This document shows, one piece after another, positions 7,396 to 16,715 of a DNA stretch of 59,199 bases. Every line of letters begins with the position of its first letter. The stretch's first letter is position 1. The translations under genes and the position numbers were made by a program. The stretch covers positions 1 to 59,199 of the forward strand of contig JACOSO010000041.1 in the NCBI GenBank assembly GCA_016178785.1, given 5' to 3'. The notes under the pieces are model-generated. The model worked only from the letters and a program-made list of their open reading frames with translations. It did not search any database and was not told where the DNA came from. Source of the DNA: Bacteroidota bacterium. Its GTDB lineage: Bacteria; Bacteroidota; Bacteroidia; Cytophagales; Cyclobacteriaceae.

Positions 7396-8016
7396 GTGGC
7401 GGCTCCTAAAAAAATTAAACTCGAAATTCTAGGCTTATCCTCTAGTCAGTCACAGACGGGCTCATTTGCCTTAGTGCTGGGCGAGACGCAGGGCAACAGA
7501 CGTTTGCCGATCATCATCGGAATGTTTGAAGCACAGGCCATCGCGATCGAAATAGAAAAGATTATTCCTAACCGCCCTATGACGCATGATCTTTTCAAAT
7601 CGTTTGCCAGCACGTTTCATTTCCATGTAGAAGAGATCGTGATTTCTGATTTGAAAGAAGGCGTGTTCTTTGCCAAAATTGTTTGCAGTGATGGATTGAA
7701 GAAAACAGAAATCGATGCGCGCCCTTCAGATGCTATTGCTATCGGATTGCGCTTCGATTCACCGATTTACACATATGAATCAATTTTGGCTGAAGCAGGC
7801 ATCGTATTGACGGACCAGGAGGAAGAGGAAGAAAAAGAAAAGACAACCGTCAAGCCTGAGGCAAAATCAAAAGAGAAAAAAATTCCGATTAAAAAAGGAG
7901 AGGACTTCAAAAGTTTTTCCACTGACAAGTTGCGTGACCTTCTCAAAGACGCTATCGACAAAGAAGATTACGAGCGCGCTGCAAAAATCCGGGACGAGCT
8001 TGGTAAAAGAAATTGA
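7396..8016 (+). CDS. Bifunctional nuclease (BFN) protein with UVR motif
   Basis: A 206-residue protein. Residues 5-130 are the BFN/DUF151 domain (ILGLSSSQSQTGSFALVLGE, LPIIIGMFEAQAIAIEIE, RPMTHDLFKS, EIDARPSDAIAIGLRFDSPI), known from proteins with reported DNase and RNase activity. A Lys/Glu-rich linker (about 138-168) leads to a C-terminal UVR motif (about 174-204, LRDLLKDAIDKEDYERAAKIRDEL), the helical hairpin that in UvrB and UvrC mediates contact. The start is GTG at 7396, because a stop codon lies directly upstream in frame and no ATG fits. hicB begins 3 bases after the stop. Confidence 0.85.
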   Translation: MAAPKKIKLEILGLSSSQSQTGSFALVLGETQGNRRLPIIIGMFEAQAIAIEIEKIIPNRPMTHDLFKSFASTFHFHVEEIVISDLKEGVFFAKIVCSDGLKKTEIDARPSDAIAIGLRFDSPIYTYESILAEAGIVLTDQEEEEEKEKTTVKPEAKSKEKKIPIKKGEDFKSFSTDKLRDLLKDAIDKEDYERAAKIRDELGKRN

Positions 8017-8019
8017 GAC

Positions 8020-8259
8020 ATGATTATTGAATACATTCGTGCAGCCATGAGTTTAGCGACTTATGAAATCCTGGAGGACAAGACCTTCTACGGAGAGATT
8101 GCGGGATTTAGAGGTGTTTATGCAAATGAAAATTCGCTTGAGAAATGCAGGGAAGAATTAGAATCCGTTCTTGAAGATTGGATAATATTCAGCATATCAA
8201 AAAATCAGGACTTACCGATAGTGAATGGGCTTACGCTGGAAGTAAAAGAAGTAGAATAG
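8020..8259 (+). CDS. hicB: HicB-like antitoxin
   Basis: A 79-residue protein of the HicB/UPF0150 type: FYGEIAGFRGVYANENSLEKCREELESVL is the partial RNase H-like fold that binds HicA, here with a more degenerate N-terminal part than usual. No C-terminal HTH or ribbon-helix-helix DNA-binding domain is visible, so autoregulation would need HicA-HicB complexes or another factor. It starts 3 bases after the BFN stop and ends 1 base before hicA, which implies translational coupling in the order antitoxin-toxin. Confidence 0.75.
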   Translation: MIIEYIRAAMSLATYEILEDKTFYGEIAGFRGVYANENSLEKCREELESVLEDWIIFSISKNQDLPIVNGLTLEVKEVE

Positions 8260-8260
8260 G

Positions 8261-8455
8261 ATGCCAATTATTGGTCCGGTCAAGCGCAAGGATTTAATAA
8301 AATACTTAAGGCTACTTGGTTTTGAAGGACCGTATTCTGGTGGTAAGCATCAATTCATGATGCGAAAGCAACTCCGAATTACGATTCCTAATCCACATGT
8401 AAGCGATATTTCTTCTGGCGCTGATATTCCCAGAGATCAGTGGGAAAAACTCTAA
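8261..8455 (+). CDS. hicA: HicA-like mRNA interferase toxin
   Basis: A 64-residue protein with the HicA double-stranded RNA-binding-like fold. DLIKYLRLLGFEGPYSGGKH (11-30) carries the family's Gly-Gly-x-His, with H30 the likely catalytic histidine, followed by HQFMMRKQLRITIPNPH and SGADIPRDQWEKL. HicA toxins cleave mRNA and block translation until bound by HicB. The toxin appears intact. The gene sits inside a plus-strand run between a nuclease and a nucleoside transporter rather than in an obvious mobile element. Confidence 0.8.
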   Translation: MPIIGPVKRKDLIKYLRLLGFEGPYSGGKHQFMMRKQLRITIPNPHVSDISSGADIPRDQWEKL

Positions 8456-8479
8456 TCTATTCATATTAATTATAGAATC

Positions 8480-9721
8480 ATGAGCATAAGACTCCGACTT
8501 ATCGTAATGAATTTTCTTGAGTTCTTCGTTTGGGGCTCTTGGTTGATTTCGATGGGGGGGTACATGATTCACACATTAAAGTTTACAGGCATCCAGGTAG
8601 GAAGTATTTATGGCACCATGGGCGTTGCCTCTTTATTTATGCCTGCGCTTATGGGTATCGTTGCAGATCGTTGGGTAAATGTAGAACGTGTTCTTGGCGT
8701 ATGTCACCTCATCGGTGCAGGATTGCTTTTGTATGCATCTACCATTAAAGATTCCAAAACGATGTATGTTGTTATGCTGCTTAACAATATGTTCTATATG
8801 CCAACCATTGCGTTGAACAATACTGTGTCTTATGCTGTGCTGAAGAAAGAAGGAATCGATGTGGTAAAAGTTTTTCCACCTATTCGCGTTTGGGGTACAG
8901 TAGGTTTTATTGTAGCCATGTGGGTGATTGACTTTGGCCATTGGACATTGAGCCCAATTCAACTCTATGTCAGCGCATTCTCTGCCTTGGCATTAGGCTT
9001 ATATGCATTTACAATGCCCGCTTGTCCGCCTGTTAGGGAAACAAAGAAACGCACATTGCTCTCTACATTCGGGCTAGATGCGTTTGTGCTCTTTAAAAGA
9101 AAACAAATGGCAATCTTCTTTTTCTTTGCCATGCTCTTGGGAGCTGCACTACAAATCACCAATACTTTTGGGGGAACGTTCCTTGAAGATTTTAAAGTAG
9201 TGTATGCCGATTCATTTGGTGTTAAGCATCCTAACTTACTGCTTTCCATCTCGCAGATATCTGAGACGTTATTCATTCTTACCATTCCTTTTTTTCTCAA
9301 CAAGTTTGGGATCAAAAAAGTAATGATCATCAGTATTTTTGCGTGGGTGCTGCGCTTCGGTTTATTCGGACTCGGTAATCCTGGTGATGGGTTGATTCTT
9401 TTGGTTTTATCGATGATCATCTACGGGATGGCATTCGACTTCTTTAATATCTCGGGGTCATTGTTTGTGGAAAAAGAAGCGGATCGAAGTATGATGGCAA
9501 GCGCTCAGGGACTGTTTATGCTCATGACTAATGGCATTGGTGCTTTTTTTGGCGGAGCCTTCAGTGGTTGGGTAGTTGATCTTTTCACAACCAATGGCGT
9601 GCGCGATTGGTCGAGCATTTGGTTTACATTCTCAGGGTACGCTCTCGTGCTGGGTGTCATCTTCCCATTTGTATTCAGTTACAAGCACAATTCTGAAAAG
9701 TTGAAGCCAGCGATTCATTAA
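8480..9721 (+). CDS. Nucleoside:H+ symporter, NupG-like MFS
   Basis: A 413-residue inner-membrane protein of the nucleoside:H+ symporter branch of the major facilitator superfamily, about 12 transmembrane helices. The N-terminus NFLEFFVWGSWLISMGGYM is characteristic, as are MGIVADRWVNVERVLGVCHL, NNMFYMPTIALNNTVSYAVL and RVWGTVGFIVAMWVIDF. It probably imports nucleosides with protons; specificity is not readable. The gene starts 24 bases after hicA and is likely in the same transcript as BFN and hicBA. The ATG GGG GGG near the start creates a run of seven G residues (8554-8560) that could slip, but the frame is intact here. Confidence 0.88.
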   Translation: MSIRLRLIVMNFLEFFVWGSWLISMGGYMIHTLKFTGIQVGSIYGTMGVASLFMPALMGIVADRWVNVERVLGVCHLIGAGLLLYASTIKDSKTMYVVMLLNNMFYMPTIALNNTVSYAVLKKEGIDVVKVFPPIRVWGTVGFIVAMWVIDFGHWTLSPIQLYVSAFSALALGLYAFTMPACPPVRETKKRTLLSTFGLDAFVLFKRKQMAIFFFFAMLLGAALQITNTFGGTFLEDFKVVYADSFGVKHPNLLLSISQISETLFILTIPFFLNKFGIKKVMIISIFAWVLRFGLFGLGNPGDGLILLVLSMIIYGMAFDFFNISGSLFVEKEADRSMMASAQGLFMLMTNGIGAFFGGAFSGWVVDLFTTNGVRDWSSIWFTFSGYALVLGVIFPFVFSYKHNSEKLKPAIH

Positions 9722-9774
9722 AAATCAACCTGGATTTAGTTTTTCTTTTCGGCAATGCTCGCAAGCATATGCAT

Positions 9775-9806
9775 TTTGCCTGAATTATTATTTATCGCTA
9801 ACGTTG
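9775..9806 (+). promoter_or_regulatory. Candidate promoter of the TPR histidine kinase
   Basis: TTTG at 9775-9778 and TAACGTTG at 9799-9806 are separated by 20 bases, close to the Bacteroidota TTTG-N17-23-TAnnTTTG pattern with one mismatch in the -7 element. The GTG start follows 17 bases later, so the leader would be very short. Confidence 0.4.
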
Positions 9807-9819
9807 TTATAACGTTGGC
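9797..9819. promoter_or_regulatory. Inverted repeat GCTAACGTT/AACGTTGGC
   Basis: Two 9-base arms (9797-9805 and 9811-9819) are inverted with one mismatch around GTTAT. The repeat overlaps the candidate -7 element and ends 3 bases before the kinase start codon, where a bound regulator would block transcription. It may be an operator, or a leader hairpin. Confidence 0.4.
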
Positions 9820-9822
9820 AAT

Positions 9823-11958
9823 GTGAAGAACCTAACTTCAACACTCCTATTCTGTTTTCTGCTAGCCGTTGGACAAGCCCAAACTTCACTCAAGTCCGAT
9901 AGCCTGCTGAGTATTATCAAAAGCGATTCGCCCATCGACAAACGTATCAAAGCGTATCAGTTGGTAATTATTAGTCTATGGCTTAATTACCCTGATTCGG
10001 CTGAAGCTTACGCTCGCGAAGCCTTGCACAGCGCTATCAAAGAAAAAAGTCTCTATAGTCAGTCCATTGCAAACCGCATGATGGGTGGGGTACAACCGTA
10101 TTTAGGAAATTATGACTCTGCCTTAATTTACAATCAGAGAGCAAATGCATTCGCATTACAAGTGAAGGATCCACTATTGATTTCCTCATCCTACAACAAT
10201 ATCGGTTTCACCCTTTATCACATGGGTTCGTACATCGAATCGATAGAATATCTTCTGAAGGCCTTAAAGTACCGAGATAAACTCAAAACGTACTATGGCA
10301 TAGGTCTTTCACTTAACAATATTGGTTTGAATTATACCAAACTAAAAGATTATAATAAGGCACGGCTTTATTTTGAAGACGGGCTTAAAGTTGCACAATC
10401 GACTAAAGATAAGAACGGAGAGCTCTACACACTTAACAATATCGGATTCACTTATTTGCTGGAGAAGAATTATAAAATTGCAGAAGATTATTTCAACAGC
10501 GCCCTTGAGGTAGCGAAACATGTAACGAACAATAACTGGCATGCAACTACTTACAGCGGTCTAGCCCAGATCAAGCTGGCTAATCAGGAAAATCAGTTGG
10601 CCAGAGAGCTTTTTAAAAAATCACTTAAGCTTCGGTTGGAAATAGGCGAGCGAACCGGCATTTCAGAGATCTATTATTTTCTAAGTCTTCTAAATGAGCG
10701 TGAGAAGAAACTTGACTCAGCTTTCTACTACTTAAAGATCAGTGAACACATTGCTGCAGAAATAAAAGCGAAGGGAAGACAGCTTCAAAACTATGCCTTA
10801 TATAAAGACTTGTACTACGAACGCAAACAATACGACAGTTCCCTTTATTATTTGGAACAATATACAAAGCTGAACAGCAATCTTTTCAATGAGAACCTTG
10901 CGCGTAGCCTTTCTAACCTCGAACTAAACCTGATTGATGAAGAAAATAAGCAAGCTCTCGCGGAAAAAGAAATGCAAATTCAAAAGAGCAATACAGAGAA
11001 TAACTTTCTTCTCATCATTATAATTTTTGTATTTCTCTTTGCTCTTGCCATCTCATGGTTTTATCGCACGCAGAAGAAACTAAGCTTAAGTTTAGCTCAA
11101 AAAAATGATGAGATCAGTAGTCAGAGCCAAGAGATTTCACAGCAGCGAGAAGAATTGATGCTTACCAACGAAAAACTTGGGTTGGCGCAGGCAAAGCTTG
11201 AAGGATTTAACAGAGACCTTATGGCCACGGTTGATTCTCGCACGAAAGAATTGGAACAAGCCAACCGTGAGTTAAAAGCACTCAATCATGAAATGGATGA
11301 TTTCATTTATAAATCATCTCATGACATGAAGGGGCCCCTGGTAAGACTTCTCGGCATTTGTCATGTTGCATTGATGGATGTGGAAGAAAAGAAGGCCAGG
11401 GAGTACTTTGACCTTCTCAAAACTACTTCTTTGCAGCTCAATGACATTTTTGATCGATTAAAAACCGTAGTGCGCATCAATAACATCGAGATGCGTAAAG
11501 AGAAGATCTATTTCGATCTTATTGTTGAAAAAATTAGAAACCGATTGAAATCAGTGCCAGGTTACTTTGAAATTTCGTTTGATGTTAAGATCGAAGATAA
11601 CTTCGATTTTTATTCTGACGAATTTCTTATCGAAACAATCTTCTTCAACATGATGGAAAATGCAGTGAAGTTTCAGAAAAACCCGGGTGAAAATAACTTT
11701 ATTAAGATCAGAGTAAAAAAGAAAAGTAAAATTCTCATCTCATTTGCCGACAACGGTATAGGCATAAAAGAAAGCGAACGAGAGCATCTCTTCGAAATGT
11801 TTTCTAAAGCTGCATTAGAACATCACAATGTTGGTCTCGGACTGTATATTGTGAAGCAGTCACTTAAAAAACTTGGCGGCACTATCAAACTTGAGCGTAG
11901 GGAAGATTCCATCACTAAGTTCGTATTGAAGTTGCCAGCAGAATTATCGCTAAACTGA
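9823..11958 (+). CDS. TPR-sensor histidine kinase
   Basis: A 711-residue membrane kinase. Residues 1-20 are a signal peptide, about 85-350 are tandem TPR units in the periplasm (repeated YNNIGFTL and LNNIGLNY motifs), 395-413 a single membrane helix, 415-490 a coiled coil, then the kinase core. The H-box is DFIYKSSHDMKGPLVRL with phospho-acceptor H500; the N-box is NMMENAVKF with N613; the G1-box is FADNGIGI (641-648) and the G2-box VGLGLYIVKQS (670-680). All needed residues are present. No response regulator lies nearby, so the partner must be encoded elsewhere. The start is GTG at 9823; the overlapping ATG at 9821 runs straight into TGA. The TPR protein that follows starts 12 bases later. 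Confidence 0.92.
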   Translation: MKNLTSTLLFCFLLAVGQAQTSLKSDSLLSIIKSDSPIDKRIKAYQLVIISLWLNYPDSAEAYAREALHSAIKEKSLYSQSIANRMMGGVQPYLGNYDSALIYNQRANAFALQVKDPLLISSSYNNIGFTLYHMGSYIESIEYLLKALKYRDKLKTYYGIGLSLNNIGLNYTKLKDYNKARLYFEDGLKVAQSTKDKNGELYTLNNIGFTYLLEKNYKIAEDYFNSALEVAKHVTNNNWHATTYSGLAQIKLANQENQLARELFKKSLKLRLEIGERTGISEIYYFLSLLNEREKKLDSAFYYLKISEHIAAEIKAKGRQLQNYALYKDLYYERKQYDSSLYYLEQYTKLNSNLFNENLARSLSNLELNLIDEENKQALAEKEMQIQKSNTENNFLLIIIIFVFLFALAISWFYRTQKKLSLSLAQKNDEISSQSQEISQQREELMLTNEKLGLAQAKLEGFNRDLMATVDSRTKELEQANRELKALNHEMDDFIYKSSHDMKGPLVRLLGICHVALMDVEEKKAREYFDLLKTTSLQLNDIFDRLKTVVRINNIEMRKEKIYFDLIVEKIRNRLKSVPGYFEISFDVKIEDNFDFYSDEFLIETIFFNMMENAVKFQKNPGENNFIKIRVKKKSKILISFADNGIGIKESEREHLFEMFSKAALEHHNVGLGLYIVKQSLKKLGGTIKLERREDSITKFVLKLPAELSLN

Positions 11959-11967
11959 TTACCTTTG
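11932..11967 (+). promoter_or_regulatory. Candidate promoter, possibly leaderless
   Basis: TACCTTTG at 11960-11967 is an exact TAnnTTTG match, ending 3 bases before the ATG at 11971. A TTG at 11932-11934 could be the -33 element with a 25-base spacer. Transcription would start at or next to the ATG, giving a leaderless or nearly leaderless message independent of the kinase gene. Confidence 0.4.
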
Positions 11968-11970
11968 CGT

Positions 11971-12570
11971 ATGGCCAAAGTAATTCAGTTTCCAAGACCC
12001 AACGTTGAGAAGTTTGGATTCAGGCCTGTTCGCAAAAACAGCAAACCAACCAAAAGAAAGCCGGGGCAACTTGATTTATTTTCAACAGGAAAAGTTGTAA
12101 GTCTTAATCAGCTATCGCGATTTGAAGAGGCATTATTGCTCGATGATCGGGGTGATGCAAAGGCGAAAGAGATTTATCAACGTGCTATTGACGAGGGAGA
12201 TTCAATTGCTGACTCATACTGCAATCTTGGAATTCTTGAGTCACAAAACGGCCACTACACCAAAGCCATAGATTGTTTTACAAAATGCCTGAAAGAAAAC
12301 CCGCGTCATTTTGAAGCGCATTATAACTTAGCAAACCTTTACGCTGAAGTTGGAAATCTCAGCTTGGCAAAAGTACATTATGGAATTTCAATAGAGGTTG
12401 AACCACATTTTCCTAATAGCCATTTCAATCTCGGGCTCACATTGGCAATGAATAAAGAAGTTGAAGAGGCGATTCATTCGTTAAAATCCTATTGCAGATT
12501 AGTTTCAGTAAAGGAGCGAGTTCAAGCTGAAGAACTCATTCAAGCATTTTCTCAATCGCTGGGAAATTAA
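11971..12570 (+). CDS. Cytoplasmic TPR protein
   Basis: A 199-residue protein without a signal peptide. The first 45 residues are basic (VRKNSKPTKRKPGQLDLFS) and may be disordered or bind nucleic acid. Residues about 50-165 contain three or more TPR units (ADSYCNLGILESQNGHYTKA, FEAHYNLANLYAEVGNLSLA, PNSHFNLGLTLAMNKEVEEA). The function is probably scaffolding, with an unknown partner. It follows the histidine kinase by 12 bases, which hints at a link, but it also has a candidate promoter of its own. Its stop overlaps the convergent DUF3667 stop, sharing TTAA. The start ATG at 11971 is preferred over a TTG two codons upstream. Confidence 0.8.
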   Translation: MAKVIQFPRPNVEKFGFRPVRKNSKPTKRKPGQLDLFSTGKVVSLNQLSRFEEALLLDDRGDAKAKEIYQRAIDEGDSIADSYCNLGILESQNGHYTKAIDCFTKCLKENPRHFEAHYNLANLYAEVGNLSLAKVHYGISIEVEPHFPNSHFNLGLTLAMNKEVEEAIHSLKSYCRLVSVKERVQAEELIQAFSQSLGN

Positions 12571-13397
12571 AGCGACCAGATCGTAACAAAGAAAAGGATG
12601 CTTCGGTACAGCTCGAGGGCAACTTTCAAGAACAACATCATTACTATTGATTTTAAGATCAATCGCCACCCCTTTTCGTCATAGAACTGTACACTTGCCC
12701 TGATCAGAAAATACAGATTAGTCGCAATGAAGATTATGGTTAACGAGGTTTCGTTAAGGTAATTTCCCAAGCCGGTAAATGCTGTTACGATTGACAGCAC
12801 TATCGCATTCACCAATAAATTGAAACATGCCAACTCAACCATGTAGTCGATATGATCGGTAAAAAAGCGATTCCGTTTGAAGTAAAGTAAGTTCAATGGG
12901 AGCGAGGCTATCACTACAAAGATCATCACCATCAATTTGGCAAGCCCGACCGTTTTTAAATTGTAGATAAGACTGAATGCTGCGAGATCTACACCCATAG
13001 TCGATGCTTTGGTTGCCACGACATTGGAATACAAATGCCGCAAGTAAAGGAGCACGGAAGATGATCGAAGCTGCGTGTTTAGCGAGGCATTGAAAAGTTG
13101 GATAACAGGGAAAAAGAAATAAGCCAAGTTGAGCACAAGGAAGAGTGAGAGAGGTTTTAAGTATTTCACCCTTTTTCCTTCTACAAATTGTTTGGTAAGA
13201 AATCCCGGCTTTTTCAAAACAAGCCAGAGTGTTTTGATAAACTTGGAATCAGCAAAAGTGATGCTCTTGAATATGGTTTCTGCAAATCTCTTGAATGATC
13301 GATCTGAGGCATGAAGTATTTTCTCTCCGCATAGGTTGCAGAAATTGCCTTGAAATACATTGCCGCAGCTTTTACATGTGTGGGCTATATGTTCCAT
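12567..13397 (-). CDS. DUF3667 membrane protein with zinc ribbon
   Basis: A 276-residue protein. The N-terminus holds a zinc ribbon with C8-x2-C11 and C20-x2-C23 (HTCKSCGNVFQGNFCNLCGE). Then comes the DUF3667 signature (KPGFLTKQFVEGKRVKYLKPLSLFLVLN) and about five membrane helices. The family is common in Bacteroidota, and I know of no established function. The gene lies 18 bases after the HEAT-like gene on the same strand, so the two are likely one operon. ATG at 13397 is chosen over the TTG one codon upstream. Confidence 0.8.
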   Translation of the reverse strand: MEHIAHTCKSCGNVFQGNFCNLCGEKILHASDRSFKRFAETIFKSITFADSKFIKTLWLVLKKPGFLTKQFVEGKRVKYLKPLSLFLVLNLAYFFFPVIQLFNASLNTQLRSSSVLLYLRHLYSNVVATKASTMGVDLAAFSLIYNLKTVGLAKLMVMIFVVIASLPLNLLYFKRNRFFTDHIDYMVELACFNLLVNAIVLSIVTAFTGLGNYLNETSLTIIFIATNLYFLIRASVQFYDEKGWRLILKSIVMMLFLKVALELYRSILFFVTIWSL

Positions 13398-13415
13398 CAA
13401 AAATTGGAGCGCAAA

Positions 13416-13931
13416 TTAAACCTTTAAATCTTTAAGCACTTTTCTTCCGCGCGAGACGAAGCCTGCACTTCCATATGGCAATTGATCTTCAATGATAGGA
13501 ATCAATTCATTTTTTAATTCAGGAATTTGTTTGGCAAGATTAGCCAGCACCGTCATCGAAAATACGCGCACCGCTATCGACTCCTTCGCGTTATTAAAGA
13601 ATTTAAAGCAAACGTCTGCAACAGTTCCCTGATGCTTTTTTGGTATGTCTATGAATTGAAGCAGCCGTACAACATTTCTTTTTACAGAATCGTGTACATC
13701 AGAGCGCTGCGCGTACTTCAAAACTTTTGTTAAGTGGGGGTGAATTAATGTGGTATTTTCCTCGATGCAACAACTCAGCGGCCAGGCAATGCGTTGACTT
13801 ACTCTGTAAGGACCAGCAAGAAATACATCAACAAGCTCTGAGAATTTCTTTGGGTCGTTGCCAATGTACTTTACAATTTTGTTGCACTGAGATTTAGAAT
13901 GTTCCTTCAATGCCGCCTGCTTTAAGTTCAT
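13416..13931 (-). CDS. HEAT-like helical repeat protein
   Basis: A 171-residue, cytoplasmic, all-helical protein with no signal peptide or membrane helix. It has two-helix repeats of HEAT or Armadillo character: PYRVSQRIAWPLSCCIEENT, SVKRNVVRLLQFIDIPKK, SIAVRVFSMTVLANLAKQIP and ELIPIIEDQLPYGSAGFVSR. Similar short proteins in Bacteroidota are often called HEAT-repeat or DNA-alkylation-repeat-like proteins, sometimes mis-annotated as adenylosuccinate lyase. No catalytic residue can be assigned. It is the first gene of a probable pair with DUF3667. Confidence 0.65.
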   Translation of the reverse strand: MNLKQAALKEHSKSQCNKIVKYIGNDPKKFSELVDVFLAGPYRVSQRIAWPLSCCIEENTTLIHPHLTKVLKYAQRSDVHDSVKRNVVRLLQFIDIPKKHQGTVADVCFKFFNNAKESIAVRVFSMTVLANLAKQIPELKNELIPIIEDQLPYGSAGFVSRGRKVLKDLKV

Positions 13932-14016
13932 ATTAATTTTGAATTAACTTATTGAATATTAGTATATTTATTGATATTTACTTTAACTTTAAGTTCAACT
14001 TACAATTGATGGAGTT

Positions 14017-14118
14017 ATGTTACTATTTTTTGCCATCGCAGCTACAGCCCTTTTTCAACTGAGTTTGTGCTTGTTTGGTTTTTACATCAAGCAACATAAA
14101 GCAAGTGTGGGTATTTAA
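14017..14118 (+). CDS. Possible 33-residue membrane peptide
   Basis: ATG at 14017 opens a 33-codon frame ending in TAA at 14116-14118, in the gap between the HEAT-like and thioesterase genes. The product has one hydrophobic helix (LLFFAIAATALFQLSLCLFG) followed by a basic tail (FYIKQHKASVGI), as in small inner-membrane proteins. Its stop lies 4 bases from the convergent thioesterase stop. GGAG occurs 2 bases before the ATG, too close to be a good ribosome site. There is no homology support, so it stays tentative. Confidence 0.35.
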   Translation: MLLFFAIAATALFQLSLCLFGFYIKQHKASVGI

Positions 14119-14122
14119 GAGA

Positions 14123-14536
14123 TTAGGTGAAGATGCTTTTGATATCATCCCCAATTCGTTTGGGTTTCATCGTTGAAGCATCGAGCAAACACCAAACTGT
14201 CTTAGCATATGCAAGTGCATTTCCATTTGCGAAGAATTTCACGTGACGAACAGACTTAGCTCCTTCCATACTGCTTACCCAAGTGTGAGCCGTGATCTTA
14301 TCATTCAGTAAAGCAGGCTTGAGGTAATCGATTTCATGGCGAAGCACTACCCAAAAATAGTTGTCCGTTATTGCTCTTGCTGCCTTCGAATTCCAATGAG
14401 CTGCAGCTACTTGTTGAACCCATCGCAGATAGATAACATTGTTGACGTGCCCGAGTTCATCAATGTCTTCCGGTAGGATACCAATTGTATAATCAAAGAC
14501 TGGTGGAATTAACGGTTTGCTTGACTCATTTTCCAT
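14123..14536 (-). CDS. Hot-dog fold acyl-CoA thioesterase
   Basis: A 137-residue protein of the 4-hydroxybenzoyl-CoA thioesterase-like (4HBT) family. The signature is EDIDELGHVNNVIYLRWVQQ (23-42): the Asp of DxxGHVNN is the likely catalytic residue at the helix start, followed by the hot-dog helix. HEIDYLKPALLNDKITAHTWV and VWCLLDASTMKPKRI match the later strands. It should hydrolyse an acyl-CoA thioester in the cytoplasm; chain length is not readable. The gene stands alone on the minus strand, divergent from gyrB. Confidence 0.85.
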   Translation of the reverse strand: MENESSKPLIPPVFDYTIGILPEDIDELGHVNNVIYLRWVQQVAAAHWNSKAARAITDNYFWVVLRHEIDYLKPALLNDKITAHTWVSSMEGAKSVRHVKFFANGNALAYAKTVWCLLDASTMKPKRIGDDIKSIFT

Positions 14537-14634
14537 GAAAAATTTATGAGAATTTAATAATTGAAGAAAGTTCAGAGTTAGATTGAAATATTTATCAATA
14601 AAGGGACATAAAAATGCGGAAAACGCGTGTAAAA

Positions 14635-14653
14635 ACCTTAATTTTGAAGGTTA
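14635..14653 (+). promoter_or_regulatory. Candidate gyrB -7 element inside a small hairpin
   Basis: TAATTTTG at 14639-14646 matches TAnnTTTG and lies 19 bases before the gyrB ATG. It sits in the loop and flanks of an inverted repeat, AACCTT (14635-14640) and AAGGTT (14648-14653). I see no good -33 TTG at the right distance, so confidence is limited. Confidence 0.35.
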
Positions 14654-14659
14654 TAATAA

Positions 14660-16627
<1,968 letters not shown>

Positions 16628-16715
16628 TGATTCAAAATTCCTGATTTCAAATTACAAATTCATAATCTTGCCAGCCTTGAATTTTAAATATGTAATCTGC
16701 AATTTGTAATTCAAT
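16628..16715. repeat. AT-rich spacer with inverted repeats, gyrB-ppk
   Basis: AATTACAAATT (16650-16660) and AATTTGTAATT (16701-16711) are exact inverted repeats, and AAAATTC (16634-16640) pairs with GAATTTT (16679-16685). The pairs interleave rather than nest, so they look like decayed copies of one repeat family rather than one hairpin. The ppk ATG follows directly. Confidence 0.5.

Noticed and set aside
8554..8560. Run of seven G residues near the start of the transporter gene as a phase-variation switch
   Set aside because: The run is short, the gene is in frame, and GGG codons explain it; no read-level evidence of length change is available.
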